Shown piece by piece: positions 8,001 through 16,432 of a stretch of DNA of 38,851 nt; within the stretch, counting starts at the first letter, position 1; each line of letters opens with the position of its first letter. The stretch comes from Bacteroidaceae bacterium. Lineage in GTDB: Bacteria; Bacteroidota; Bacteroidia; Bacteroidales; Bacteroidaceae. Both the position numbers and the translations under genes were made by a program. The notes beneath the pieces were generated by a model that was not told where the DNA came from, made no database searches, and saw only the letters and a program-made list of their open reading frames with translations. Location: positions 1 to 38,851 of the forward strand of contig JAGCFN010000093.1 in the NCBI GenBank assembly GCA_017650085.1, in the 5' to 3' direction.

Positions 8001-9970
8001 TCGAACAGTTTGCCAATCCCGTTGAAGATGGCGACATTGATAATGACCATTTGCTCATCAGCAGCAACCAATTGCAATCGCATAATGTCATCAAAGCATC
8101 GGTACGTAATGGCAACGGTGAATGGATTCATTCCGATGTGACTGTTGATGACGGCATGGCCGACCTGAGACCTGTTGTTACCATTCAAGAGGACGGCAAG
8201 GCTGCATGCATCTATCAGCACGGACGTTTCGTCGCTGCCGACGAGGAGGTTTCCATGGACTCCATCACCAACCAGGCTTTCGACGGACAGCTCTTGCTGC
8301 GCACGTACGAGAATGGGCAATGGAGTGCTCCTACCCCACTCTTCTTCGACCTGGACCGCAGTCATTTAATCACGCATTACGACCTGCTTATGCGTAACGA
8401 TACCGTGCTTGTCGCAGCCAATCTGGTTGCAGAAGACATGGAGTCCTCCGTCACACGCTATGCTTCAAAGCATGTCAATTCGTCGCAGATCAATTATGTT
8501 GACGACAACATCCAGGCAAAGCATTTCATGATGCATCGTGTAGGCAACAACGCTGTTATCGCCATGCTCTACGAGAAGAGCGATTCTATCCGCGAGATAT
8601 ACGTCAAAACGCTCGACATGAACGGAATGGGTGACGGACGGCAAGGCTGCGACCTTGGTGTTGGTGCACGAATGCCTGGCAGGATGAAAATCGTATGTGA
8701 CCGCGATGCCGAGAGTCTGAGTGACTTCGCCCTGCTCTGGACGGAGCAGAGTAGTGTCTATCGTAACGAGGACGGCAGCAAGCGGAGTTTCTCCGACATC
8801 TGTACGATGCTTAATGCCTCGCGCATCCACCTTGGAAACACGCTCCAACTTACCGACCCCATTACGTTGGGATGTGAGATTGACAGTCTGATAATGACCG
8901 ATTTCGACGGATTCCTCGACGACAGTCACATCAGCGCAGTCTATACGCTTGCCGACATCGAAAACGCTTCTGGTATCATCATGACCAACAGTAAGGACTT
9001 CTGCAACAACTTCGAGTCGGAAGTGTCGTATGCGAGAACGGCCCTTATGGGAAGCAGTTCCCTGCCCATCAACGTGAGGATTCGCAACACGGGCACTTCA
9101 GCCATCCAGGCTGTCAAAGTGACCGTCAACAACGAACATTTCGACATAGAGGACGCTTATGTGGCTCCACAGAAAACGCGTGACTTCGTTGTTCTCTATC
9201 CCATCAATGATGACTTCAACGGCTACATCTCCAGTTCGGTGGATGTTGAGTTCAACAATATCTTCAGGACGAAGCAACACCCGCGCCTCAAACTGAAGAA
9301 CAATGTTCGCCAGACTGTACACATGTCCCAAGCTCGTGTGACATTGTCGAACATAGAATGCAACGTTGTGAGCCGCAGCATCAAGGATGGCGTGAACACA
9401 TTCGTTGTCGAACTGATTGACCATGACAGTCCGATTGACGATATGGATGTGCGTGTGGGTATCTATGCCCATCCCGCAATAGGTGTGCCCCTTAACGACG
9501 ATGCCGAGGTAACCGTCACAAGCGACGATTTCGTGCAGATGGGTAATGTTCGCAAGGCTTACGCCACGGTTAGCATCGGCAACATTACCGAGCCGGTAGA
9601 GGCATACATCAACTGCCACGTTTTCGACGCAAGCAATGAGGAGGACAGTTTGGGACTTGTGCGTATTGACAACATTCATGGCGAGGCGAATCCCACCTAC
9701 GTCTATCTCTTCCCCAACGAGAATCCGACTAAGATTGTACGGCCCCAGATTGATGATGCTTTCAGCAGTCATCGCATAAAAATCAACGCTCAGGAGAATG
9801 GTGTCGCCCTGCATGGTCTGAAAGCAGGCGAGACGGTTCGCATCTTCAACGCCGACGGCATGCTTGTCTTCTCGGAGAAGTCCGCCTCCACCACCCTCTT
9901 CGTGCCTCTGAAGCACCATGCTGTATATCTGCTCAGCGCCGAAGACGAAGTGTTTAAGTTCAGTTTTTGA
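5003..9970 (+). CDS. Very large secreted protein with T9SS-type C-terminal sorting domain (1655 aa)
   Basis: The ATG at 5003 gives a clean signal peptide (MNKRLQLILLALAWAFSAAFA-Q); an in-frame ATG at 4946 would bury it, so 5003 is chosen. I do not recognise the N-terminal 1000 or so residues. They are rich in predicted beta strands and include an acidic linker around residue 575-590. A glycine- and aromatic-rich stretch near residues 690-890 looks like amphipathic beta strands. The following section (about 950-1250) has short repeated strand patterns ending in phrases such as NGEW and NGQWSAP, suggesting a beta propeller. A CARDB-like section follows around 1350-1420. The last 65 residues (GLKAGETVRIFNADGMLVF to FKFSF) resemble a T9SS type A sorting domain, implying export to the surface or medium. 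The gene lies 19 bp before the next one, so it is in an operon. Substrate or partner unknown. Confidence 0.75.
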   Translation: MNKRLQLILLALAWAFSAAFAQMPDFDLYFANNVTDVQNFDEIKSPDSGLNWTKVQTADGDMSGNYAEVADIVNMLGSTRKKWLADQQQFWTMRDHTLLCFRIDDHGDTSSAYEVTLDNGSGKKLVQTVSDYFFANLPLQNEPYEIKVYKVGEPERFYTFRYFIRGWNDDRLYIFQLDQKRQAENMPYTLECITGSMNEEGDMERDTTRLELQAKSFQSFYVPEGKDLLDVILENKGNKLRINKKKLHPGIDLNDRFKYMELSTGFYLDKHENREFMNFNWLGTGLYEKYDTLYLNLWNDRSRQLISGKFNVESVDEKGNPTGNTAVRYLGYDSKIGTHKILTMGQPAYIEIIVNGYLPVVYKYSGPADPETGIVSEERCSVDLTLRSGQVNRKGLTFSSMHFLNLNDDKTVVVRGGKDHVLCSIDEIDLAAKIEADTVHYQEDCGQKYPKLLNNKSVERYAKLRLAFSRPKGDTTEDCTLTATDLEDKSVREATEKETLILSSKVYKSFNYDYFFVDFDLLDVIPLNSVCKLNLTSGSMSFSKFPFLHNFVFDRDKGREDTEKEIDNKYVTDNEENINDASGSSGFDLKIAPDFKFTFKPVTVKSSFGYDFRKSLWDIKVNIVYNGGERELTDKDKLARDELKAVENYEYSSIKSDKVKVRPVGSDKGLDGWIYEDIDDIFDFSSKRIGQGWFGGASFNFKMPTTDFSRFQIANASGQIGYGVGIYWNQVARDARFSKLADALDDFKKFMSLTAFAQASLQMDFGVKSYISGVKESMSGTNMGYFAHFSAKVAAGASLDFFTPKEIKLFNHKFSISSWMNIHAGLRFGAKFGVQFGVEGPFANYMPGIGFRSVLLVVGQAHAHIKTPVFRWSGSGQVHFGFEYLKPDDAHNPFHRDFPYWIEKNNVKQIAMAYRPLKAPESNVEIGEPLVTDVSVDANPHYLDGNHVVYNDLRLATDYNDDRVALLNTENNSVETLSTEGLTASNHMRSKRGNHEIVVFEQFANPVEDGDIDNDHLLISSNQLQSHNVIKASVRNGNGEWIHSDVTVDDGMADLRPVVTIQEDGKAACIYQHGRFVAADEEVSMDSITNQAFDGQLLLRTYENGQWSAPTPLFFDLDRSHLITHYDLLMRNDTVLVAANLVAEDMESSVTRYASKHVNSSQINYVDDNIQAKHFMMHRVGNNAVIAMLYEKSDSIREIYVKTLDMNGMGDGRQGCDLGVGARMPGRMKIVCDRDAESLSDFALLWTEQSSVYRNEDGSKRSFSDICTMLNASRIHLGNTLQLTDPITLGCEIDSLIMTDFDGFLDDSHISAVYTLADIENASGIIMTNSKDFCNNFESEVSYARTALMGSSSLPINVRIRNTGTSAIQAVKVTVNNEHFDIEDAYVAPQKTRDFVVLYPINDDFNGYISSSVDVEFNNIFRTKQHPRLKLKNNVRQTVHMSQARVTLSNIECNVVSRSIKDGVNTFVVELIDHDSPIDDMDVRVGIYAHPAIGVPLNDDAEVTVTSDDFVQMGNVRKAYATVSIGNITEPVEAYINCHVFDASNEEDSLGLVRIDNIHGEANPTYVYLFPNENPTKIVRPQIDDAFSSHRIKINAQENGVALHGLKAGETVRIFNADGMLVFSEKSASTTLFVPLKHHAVYLLSAEDEVFKFSF

Positions 9971-9989
9971 AATGATAACCGATTAAGTT

Positions 9990-12900
9990 ATGAATAGCAT
10001 TCGAAACCTTTTGTTGTTTGTCCTTGGGAGTCTGACACCCCTATATATCTTCGCCGATAGCGCGACTCCGGCCGAGTTTGCCAGTCATCCGACCTGGTAC
10101 GACTATCGCGACCAGTCTTTCAGCATCGAGGGGAAGGGGTCGTTCTCGAATCCGATTGTCATCAACACAGCGGAGCAGCTCGCGCAATTCGCCTATCTCT
10201 ATAACACTACAGACCCTCGTGATAATGTGAATGGCGGATGGGAGGAGAAGGTAGTCATCCTGGGGAGCGACATCAACCTGGAGAAGACCGTGAACGGGGA
10301 ACGCGTGCAATGGATTCCCATCGGATACGGTAATGTGAGATTCGCAGGCGCCGTCTTGGGAATTGACCCTCGAGACGAGCAGTTCGACGCTCCGCAGCGG
10401 CACAAAGTGTCGGGCATGTATATCAGCCTCTCTGCCGACGATATGGCAAACGGCGGGGGTTCTTATCCATTCGGACTGTTCAGCAGCACGAACGGGTATA
10501 TAGGCTATCTCGACATCGTCGATGCAGACATATCGGTTGATTTCTCATCTAAGGGGATCAGCAATCAAAGCAATCAAATAGGTATCCTGAGCGGACGCGA
10601 CCATGCGGGGCAAACTGCCATCCAGACCATTCCCGTGGATAATGCTTCGGGCAAGACCTTCAAGGTCGCCTTCGAGAGTGTCTCGACAAGTGGCAAGATA
10701 AAGGTTGTCGGAAACAAAGGTGAAAACAACCATATCCGTGTGGGAGGCATTGCCGGATATATCATGAATCATGGCATCGTGCACTCCTCGGCATCGGTCA
10801 TCATCAATGCAACGGATTGCAAATATGTGGGAGGCGTGTGCGCTGATGCGGGTCAAGGAGGCGGTACGAACGACCTCGTTCTGACAACCATTCTCGACTG
10901 CACCGCTCATGTCACCATCAACAGCAATTACACGAAGGGGGACTACAGTTATGTGGGAGGCATCTGCGCTATGCTGGAAAAGTCAAGGATGAATGTGGAC
11001 AGATGCACCAACAGCATCGTGTCGAGCTCGTCGATGGGTTCCATCACTACTGCCGGCTCAACCTACGTGGGAGGCATTTGCGGCTATTTCCAGGAGACTT
11101 GCCAACTGAGGGGTTGCGCCAGCACAGCCACCCTGATTGGGGGCGAACACATCGGCGGCATCGCAGGATACAGGCAAGGATACGAGCATGGCAGCCCGTA
11201 CGACGAAAGCTTTACCGCCATCGACTGCTGCGCTTTCAGCGGACATATCGACGGCAGTCAGAGCCAATATGCGGGCGGCATTTGCGGCTACAACGAAGAG
11301 GGTAAGGACTTGCAGGTCAATTCCTGCCTCTTTGCCGGAACGATGACGACTGAGGGTGCCGAGCATGCTGCCGCTACCGTTGCCTACACCCCGCAGCCCG
11401 ACGAGAATGTTGGCGGATGCTACTTCGATGCCTCGCTTTTCAAAGGCTTTCCCGTGTGCGACAAGGAGAGACATTCCAGCATTCGGGGGCTGACGACTGA
11501 AGAGCTGACTTCGGGCAAATCAGGCCCCACGGCGATGCTCAACGAAGATGATACTGCGGAGAACGCCTTTATGTTGAAGGCCGGATACTATCCCATGCTC
11601 GTCAGCTATGTTCCCTGCGCAGTCTACTACGACGGCCAGACATTGCCCGTGCCCCTTTCTGCCGCGCCCGAAGCCGAGCCCTCCACCCTGTTCCTTTCCG
11701 GAGCGTGGCTTTGCTCGCTTCCCATGATGATTCAGAAGGGCGATGCCGCCTTCGACTTTGTGACGCACACTATCGGGCCGAGCAAGAACACCGTCCTGGA
11801 GGATGCCGGACGCTCCGTCAAGATGAACAGCAAGGTTTCCTACGACAATCTGCCTTGCATCAGGATAAGCAACGACACAGCCTATGCCGTCGCCAACGGC
11901 ACTTTCATGGCGACCGTCACGGCCAAGCCCGACCGCCCCACGCCCGTCTGGAACCGGCCCTTGCCTATCGATGGCATCAAGCAGCTGTTCTTCACCTCCA
12001 CAGTCGACCAGGAGTGGGACGGCACTATCGGCACGGGTGTTGCTGCAGGTACGGGCCTCAAGGAAGACCCCTACATCATCAGGAACGGTTCCCAACTGGC
12101 CTACGCCGTGCTGAACAACGAGGAGGGCGAATGGTACAAGCAGATTTGCGACATCACCCTGAACAGGGACTTGCTCAACGACGAGGGGATGGAGAACAAC
12201 TTCGACCGCATTCCCAACCATTGGTTCGACAACGATCCCTGGGGAGGGCCTTGGGGAAACGAGGTCTTGTGGAAAGCGCAATATGACGGGGACGGACATT
12301 TCATCAGGGGTGCCCGCATCAGCAGAAACGGCTGGGGCGTGTTCGGCAATGTGGCTGAATCGGGCGGCATCGCCAATCTGGGCATCGTCGACTCCTCGGC
12401 TCCCATGCGCTCGGGCCTTTTTGCGGGAACCATGGACGGCTCCATCACAAATTGCATCGCCGAGGGAGCGATAGGTTCCATGCACCCCACCGACGACGAC
12501 TACTACAAGGACTATGCCGGAGGTTTTGCCTCCATCGTGGGAAAGACGAACCCCGATGCCGTCATCGAGGACTGCATCTCGGCTGCGTTCTGCCCCTTCT
12601 TCTTCGAGGATGTCACGCCCTTCGTCAGCCTCTCCGACGAGAATCGCGGCAAGGTGAGGAACTGCCTCTCCGCAGTACCCATGATTTTTGCCGACAAGGA
12701 CCTCAACCAGAGCGGCATCACGCCTTGGGGAAAGAGCTACTTCGAGAACTGCTACTGGCTGAAGGGTTACGACCAGCTGAATACGGGCTATACGCTCGAG
12801 GAGATTTGCACCGCCCTGGGGAGCCGCAAGAACTGGAAGATTTTCAAGGGTTATCTGCCCACGCTGAAGGCGTTTGCCGAGACGGATATGGCCAAGCTCC

Positions 12901-14561
12901 TCATGGTGCCCTTCCGCACGGATGTGGACTACGAATACAGCGCCTCCGACGGGTCTGACAACTATCTGATGGGGTTCGGCAAGCAGTTGCTTTTCGAGCC
13001 CGGCTCTGCCGAATGGATTTCCACCGACGAGAGCAGCCGCTATATGGAGGCCGATGCCGACATGGGAGTCATCGTACCCGTCAGCGCCAGCTTCACCGCC
13101 AACGATATCCTACCCGGCTTCGAGAGGGTCAGGAGAATCCCCGGCATGCTCTTCATCAAGGGTAGCTTGGGGAAGTTCCACCACCTCCTTCCCGTCCGTA
13201 CGCGCAGGGGTAATGTCAATGCCGGCTTCACCTTCGTCGACCCCAACGCCCGACAGGCCTGTCTGGATGCTTTCGACACCGACCGAGACGGCGTTCTCAC
13301 CCTGGCCGAGCTGAAGGCCGTCACCGACGAGCAGACACAGGATGCCTTCCAGACCGCTACTGCGCGTCAGATAGTGCAGTTCCCCGAGTTCCGCTTCTTC
13401 AAGGCCGTGACGGACCTCTCCACGCAACTCAACGGCTTGTCCCGCCTGCAGGAAATATCGCTCCCCTACGCCTTGGAGACCATCTCCAGCGACGCATTCC
13501 AGGGCTGCTCCAGCCTCCTGAAGGTCACCATCCCGTCGAAGGTCGAATGGGTGGAGGCACACCCCTTCTACGGCTCTGCCATCAAGGATGTCGAGGTCGA
13601 CCCCTTCAACGACTGCTACGTCTCGCGCGACGGCATCCTCTTCGACACCAACGACGGGCTCGTCGCCTATCCTAACGGACGCACAGGCGAGGAAGCCATA
13701 CTGACAGGCACCATCAGCGAGTTCGCCGTCGGAGCCGTCTATAAGGTGGACGGACTGAAGCGCATCTACTTCGAGACGGAGGACTACGAGACCGTGCCCT
13801 ACCTGAACATCGACGGCATCGTCTCCGAAGACGGCGAACTGCTCGACATCTATGTCAGCGACGCCACCTACGAAAGCGTTCTGATGGAGGGCTACTTCAG
13901 CGACGGGTCGTGGGACGAGTACATCGACGCAGGCAAGCTGCACTGCTACTACCCCCTGAAGATAGGCTCCGCCAAGGCCTCCACCATGTATATCGGATTC
14001 GACACGGAGCTGCCTGCCGGCCTCACGCCCTACATCGTCAGGAAAGCGAACGACAACACCGCCTCCGGCATGGAGGGCGACGAGAAGAACGCGGCCTATC
14101 TGCTCGAGATGAGCCGCAGGGTGCCCAACCGCTCGCCCGTCGTCATCTTCGCCGCAGAAGCCGGCACCTACCGTCTGGAACCCCTCGGCGAAGAGCTGGA
14201 GCCATGGAAGATGTACGAGAACCTACTCAACGGCGTGGGACGCGACGGCATGCGCGTCAACCAGGGCGACTCCGACCGCGGCAGCATCCTCACCCTTGGG
14301 CGCAACAGCTCGGGCGTGCTCGGATTCTTCTACTACAAAGGCGAGCGCATCGCCCCCTATCGCGCCTACCTCACGCACAACGAGGTCAGCAGCGGAGCGA
14401 AGTACCACATTATCTTCGACATCGAAGACGAGACCCGCCTCGACCTCATCCCCACGAGGAGCGAAACGGGCTGGTACACTCTAGACGGACGTCCGCTGCA
14501 GGGCAAACCCGCACAACGCGGCATCTACATCACGAGCGGCAGGAAAGTAATGGTCAAGTAA
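9990..14561 (+). CDS. Large secreted protein with GLUG-type repeats, EF-hand loop and BspA-like leucine-rich repeats (1523 aa)
   Basis: The signal peptide is MNSIRNLLLFVLGSLTPLYIFA. Residues 50-500 and 690-950 hold glycine-rich beta-helix-like repeats (YVGGICG, HIGGIAGY, YAGGICGY), resembling the GLUG motif found in bacterial surface proteins. A calcium-loop sequence, DTDRDGVLTLAE, lies near residue 1095. LRR_5/BspA-type repeats follow at about 1147-1270 (LQEISLPYALETI, FQGCSSLLKVTIP). The tail GWYTLDGRPLQGKPAQ..GIYI..GRKVMVK is the short Prevotella-style sorting tail. The architecture suggests an adhesin or other surface-binding protein rather than an enzyme; no catalytic motif was seen. It follows the 1655-aa gene after 19 bp and precedes the pyruvyl transferase gene by 21 bp. 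Confidence 0.8.
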   Translation: MNSIRNLLLFVLGSLTPLYIFADSATPAEFASHPTWYDYRDQSFSIEGKGSFSNPIVINTAEQLAQFAYLYNTTDPRDNVNGGWEEKVVILGSDINLEKTVNGERVQWIPIGYGNVRFAGAVLGIDPRDEQFDAPQRHKVSGMYISLSADDMANGGGSYPFGLFSSTNGYIGYLDIVDADISVDFSSKGISNQSNQIGILSGRDHAGQTAIQTIPVDNASGKTFKVAFESVSTSGKIKVVGNKGENNHIRVGGIAGYIMNHGIVHSSASVIINATDCKYVGGVCADAGQGGGTNDLVLTTILDCTAHVTINSNYTKGDYSYVGGICAMLEKSRMNVDRCTNSIVSSSSMGSITTAGSTYVGGICGYFQETCQLRGCASTATLIGGEHIGGIAGYRQGYEHGSPYDESFTAIDCCAFSGHIDGSQSQYAGGICGYNEEGKDLQVNSCLFAGTMTTEGAEHAAATVAYTPQPDENVGGCYFDASLFKGFPVCDKERHSSIRGLTTEELTSGKSGPTAMLNEDDTAENAFMLKAGYYPMLVSYVPCAVYYDGQTLPVPLSAAPEAEPSTLFLSGAWLCSLPMMIQKGDAAFDFVTHTIGPSKNTVLEDAGRSVKMNSKVSYDNLPCIRISNDTAYAVANGTFMATVTAKPDRPTPVWNRPLPIDGIKQLFFTSTVDQEWDGTIGTGVAAGTGLKEDPYIIRNGSQLAYAVLNNEEGEWYKQICDITLNRDLLNDEGMENNFDRIPNHWFDNDPWGGPWGNEVLWKAQYDGDGHFIRGARISRNGWGVFGNVAESGGIANLGIVDSSAPMRSGLFAGTMDGSITNCIAEGAIGSMHPTDDDYYKDYAGGFASIVGKTNPDAVIEDCISAAFCPFFFEDVTPFVSLSDENRGKVRNCLSAVPMIFADKDLNQSGITPWGKSYFENCYWLKGYDQLNTGYTLEEICTALGSRKNWKIFKGYLPTLKAFAETDMAKLLMVPFRTDVDYEYSASDGSDNYLMGFGKQLLFEPGSAEWISTDESSRYMEADADMGVIVPVSASFTANDILPGFERVRRIPGMLFIKGSLGKFHHLLPVRTRRGNVNAGFTFVDPNARQACLDAFDTDRDGVLTLAELKAVTDEQTQDAFQTATARQIVQFPEFRFFKAVTDLSTQLNGLSRLQEISLPYALETISSDAFQGCSSLLKVTIPSKVEWVEAHPFYGSAIKDVEVDPFNDCYVSRDGILFDTNDGLVAYPNGRTGEEAILTGTISEFAVGAVYKVDGLKRIYFETEDYETVPYLNIDGIVSEDGELLDIYVSDATYESVLMEGYFSDGSWDEYIDAGKLHCYYPLKIGSAKASTMYIGFDTELPAGLTPYIVRKANDNTASGMEGDEKNAAYLLEMSRRVPNRSPVVIFAAEAGTYRLEPLGEELEPWKMYENLLNGVGRDGMRVNQGDSDRGSILTLGRNSSGVLGFFYYKGERIAPYRAYLTHNEVSSGAKYHIIFDIEDETRLDLIPTRSETGWYTLDGRPLQGKPAQRGIYITSGRKVMVK

Positions 14562-14582
14562 GAAAGGAGGAAACAGACGAAA

Positions 14583-15689
14583 ATGGAGAAAAGCAGCAAG
14601 ACAGGCGTCCTGACATTCTGGTACGGCAATTCCAACTACGGACAGATACTGCAGAGCTATGCCCTGCAACGAGTGCTCGAACAGCTGGGGCGCGAGCCCT
14701 ACATCATACGCTTCGTAGGCTACGGCGAGAGCCGCCTCCGCAAGCTCGTCAAGAGGCTGCTGCCCTTCCTCTGCCGCAAGCCCAGCCCGACCGACCGCCA
14801 ACGCGGCTTCGAAGCCTTCCGCAAGGAGCATTTCCGCATGAGCCCCCTCTACACCTCCATCGCGCAGATACGCAGCTGTCCCCCGCGCTACGACGCCTAC
14901 ATCGCAGGCTCCGACCAGATATGGAAGCAGTCGCTCCGTAACCCCCAGCAGCCCGCCTATTTCCTCGACTTCGGACGGCCCGAAGTGCGCCGAATCGCCT
15001 ATGCCGCCAGTTTCGGAATGGAACACTACCCCGACGAGGACAAAGCCGAGTTGAAAAGACTCTTGAGCCGATTCAATGCAATCTCTTGCCGAGAATATAG
15101 CGGCGTGGAAATCTGCCGCGACCTCGGCCTCGAAGCCACCAAAGTCCTCGACCCCACCCTGCTGCTCAAAAAAGAAAACTACGAAACCCTCCAAAGTACT
15201 CCCCCAAAGGGGGAGCGGAGAGGGGGCTTGTTTATTTATAGTCTGAACATCTCCTCCCCATCGGACATCCGTTTTAGCGAGCTTCGCGAAGCCGTAGACG
15301 GGGAGGTGGTCGTCACGCCCGCAGCTGGGTACAACGAGAGTGCGGAACTCTTCGGCAGCGAAGTGGAGTACCTCTATGCCACGCCAGCGCAATGGATTGC
15401 ACAGATAGCATCGGCAGGGCTCGTCGTCACGACATCCTTCCACGGCATCGCCTTCAGCATACTCATGCACACGCCCTTCGTCTATGTCCCCCTGAAGGGT
15501 GAGTTCGAGGGCGCCAACAACCGCATCCTCGACCTCCTGCGCGACCTCCGTCTCGAGGACAGGACCCTGCACGAGGGCACCGCCTACGCCGACATCATCG
15601 CGCGCCCCATCGACTGGGCCTCCGTCGACACCCTCCTCGAGCGCATGCGCCAGGACAGCCTCGCTTTCCTCAAGGAAGCGCTGAAATAA
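14583..15689 (+). CDS. Polysaccharide pyruvyl transferase family protein (368 aa)
   Basis: The N terminus (VLTFWYGNSNYGQILQSYAL), the YDAYIAGSDQIW motif and the later TTSFHGIAFSI motif are typical of PF04230. Members add pyruvyl ketals to surface sugars or act as related sugar-modifying enzymes. It is cytoplasmic with no signal peptide. Its place at the end of the operon with two giant exported proteins suggests it modifies a glycan tied to their display, but that is inference. At 15199-15215 (around residues 206-211) a perfect GC-rich palindrome sits in frame and encodes STPPKGERRGG, at a point where the family normally has a short loop. This looks like an inserted repeat. A strong terminator follows. 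Confidence 0.85.
   Translation: MEKSSKTGVLTFWYGNSNYGQILQSYALQRVLEQLGREPYIIRFVGYGESRLRKLVKRLLPFLCRKPSPTDRQRGFEAFRKEHFRMSPLYTSIAQIRSCPPRYDAYIAGSDQIWKQSLRNPQQPAYFLDFGRPEVRRIAYAASFGMEHYPDEDKAELKRLLSRFNAISCREYSGVEICRDLGLEATKVLDPTLLLKKENYETLQSTPPKGERRGGLFIYSLNISSPSDIRFSELREAVDGEVVVTPAAGYNESAELFGSEVEYLYATPAQWIAQIASAGLVVTTSFHGIAFSILMHTPFVYVPLKGEFEGANNRILDLLRDLRLEDRTLHEGTAYADIIARPIDWASVDTLLERMRQDSLAFLKEALK
15199..15225. repeat. Palindromic element inserted in frame in the pyruvyl transferase gene
   Basis: CTCCCCC-AAA-GGGGGAG (15199-15215) is a perfect inverted repeat, followed by CGGAGAGGGGG (15216-15226). GC-rich palindromes of this look are, as I recall, common between genes in Bacteroidetes. Here it lies inside a coding region and keeps the frame open. 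Confidence 0.6.
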
Positions 15690-15696
15690 ACGGAAC

Positions 15697-15723
15697 AAAA
15701 GAGCCCTCAGAAAGGGCTCTTTT
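15697..15723. terminator. Bidirectional Rho-independent terminator
   Basis: Perfect 11-bp stem AAAAGAGCCCT / AGGGCTCTTTT with a 5-nt loop, bearing T and A runs on either side. It lies 8 bp after the pyruvyl transferase stop (rightward) and 31 bp after the smalltalk stop (leftward), so it can serve both convergent genes. Confidence 0.9.
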
Positions 15724-15753
15724 CAGTTCAGTTCCGCCTGCGCCTGAGGCTTT

Positions 15754-15870
15754 TTAGCCGAAGAACGGCCCGCAGCCCATGCACGAAGTCGTTGTTATTG
15801 CGGTCAATGCTGCCGTTATTGCGGCCACAATGACCTTCAGGATCAGTTCCCAGATGTTCTTGTTTTTCAT
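15754..15870 (-). CDS. Smalltalk protein (38 aa)
   Basis: Translates to MKNKNIWELILKVIVAAITA followed by ALTAITTTSCMGCGPFFG. This is the pattern of the smalltalk family: a very short Bacteroidetes protein with a W near position 7, a single hydrophobic helix and a cysteine near the end. In Bacteroides these genes usually sit between an HU-like DNA-binding protein gene and an N-acetylmuramoyl-L-alanine amidase gene. Neither neighbour is present here, so this copy is an orphan. The Cys residues (C30, C33) could also mark a lipobox-like site (TTSC). Function is unknown. Confidence 0.75.
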   Translation of the reverse strand: MKNKNIWELILKVIVAAITAALTAITTTSCMGCGPFFG

Positions 15871-15912
15871 GGCGAATCCAGTTTAGAGTTTAGAGTTGAC
15901 CTTTGGTCGAGA

Positions 15913-15970
15913 CTGCTTCCGCTCGGCATAGCTCAAATCCGGATTTGGCTCTGCTCTCGCTTAATCGCAG
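15913..15970. repeat. Long imperfect inverted repeat upstream of smalltalk
   Basis: CTGC at 15913 pairs with GCAG at 15967-15970, and the centre AAATCCGGATTT (15935-15946) is a perfect palindrome. The flanks pair only partly. It may be a dispersed intergenic hairpin element, a decayed miniature transposable element, or part of the smalltalk leader. Confidence 0.45.
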
Positions 15971-16016
15971 CCTTTAGCGTGTAGAGTCAGTTGAAAGTTA
16001 ATTAGTTCTGGCCCAG

Positions 16017-16042
16017 TTCGGACGGATTTGTTTCCGTCTGAA
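16017..16042. repeat. Hairpin, 10-bp stem
   Basis: TTCGGACGGA (16017-16026) and TCCGTCTGAA (16033-16042) pair with one mismatch around the loop TTTGTT. Role unknown; it lies in the non-coding block between the operons. Confidence 0.5.
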
Positions 16043-16065
16043 CACAGACCTTTAATTCTTAATTC

Positions 16066-16131
16066 TTAACGTGTGACGTTGGCAAACGTATAGTGCCACG
16101 ATTGCAATCATCACGTTTGAAGTTTGGGATT
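16066..16131. repeat. 22-bp repeat array B (3 degenerate units)
   Basis: Three consecutive 22-nt segments starting at about 16066, 16088 and 16110 share the TAACGTGTGACGTTGGCAAA pattern with the arrays at 4334 and 21441. It includes ACGATTGCAATCAT, which recurs at 32274. Confidence 0.65.
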
Positions 16132-16232
16132 TAGCTTAACCAGGTTGTTTCAGTAAGTCAAAGATTCATTTGGGATAAGGATACGCTGCTGCGTGTCCTT
16201 ATTTCATATATGGCGTGCCGTGATGAGATTCT

Positions 16233-16276
16233 TAACGTGTTACGTGGCCACTTGTAACGTGTTATGTTCTCACTTT
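16233..16276. repeat. 22-bp repeat array C (2 units)
   Basis: Two adjacent units at 16233-16254 and 16255-16276, both beginning TAACGTGTTA and ending in a CACTT motif. They match the period and core of the other arrays. Confidence 0.6.
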
Positions 16277-16303
16277 TGGCACGGATTATTTTCAATCACA
16301 CTG

Positions 16304-16311
16304 CAAAGGTA
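16304..16311 (-). promoter_or_regulatory. Possible leftward -7 element
   Basis: Minus-strand TACCTTTG fits the -7 consensus and faces the smalltalk gene, but no TTTG lies 19-21 bp upstream. The intended transcript would have a leader of about 430 nt. Weak. Confidence 0.3.
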
Positions 16312-16330
16312 CGACATTCTTGGAGGGCGT

Positions 16331-16370
16331 TGTCTGTCTTTGTCTAACATTGTCTATTATTGTCTATTAT
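16331..16370. repeat. 10-bp tandem repeat, four units
   Basis: TGTCTGTCTT, TGTCTAACAT, TGTCTATTAT and TGTCTATTAT follow one another exactly. Period 10 is about one helical turn. Role unknown. Confidence 0.6.
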
Positions 16371-16432
16371 TTGTTGTGGAAAGGGCTGTCGCATGGATTT
16401 GCCAGCAATATGGGATTGACTACCCTAAAGTG

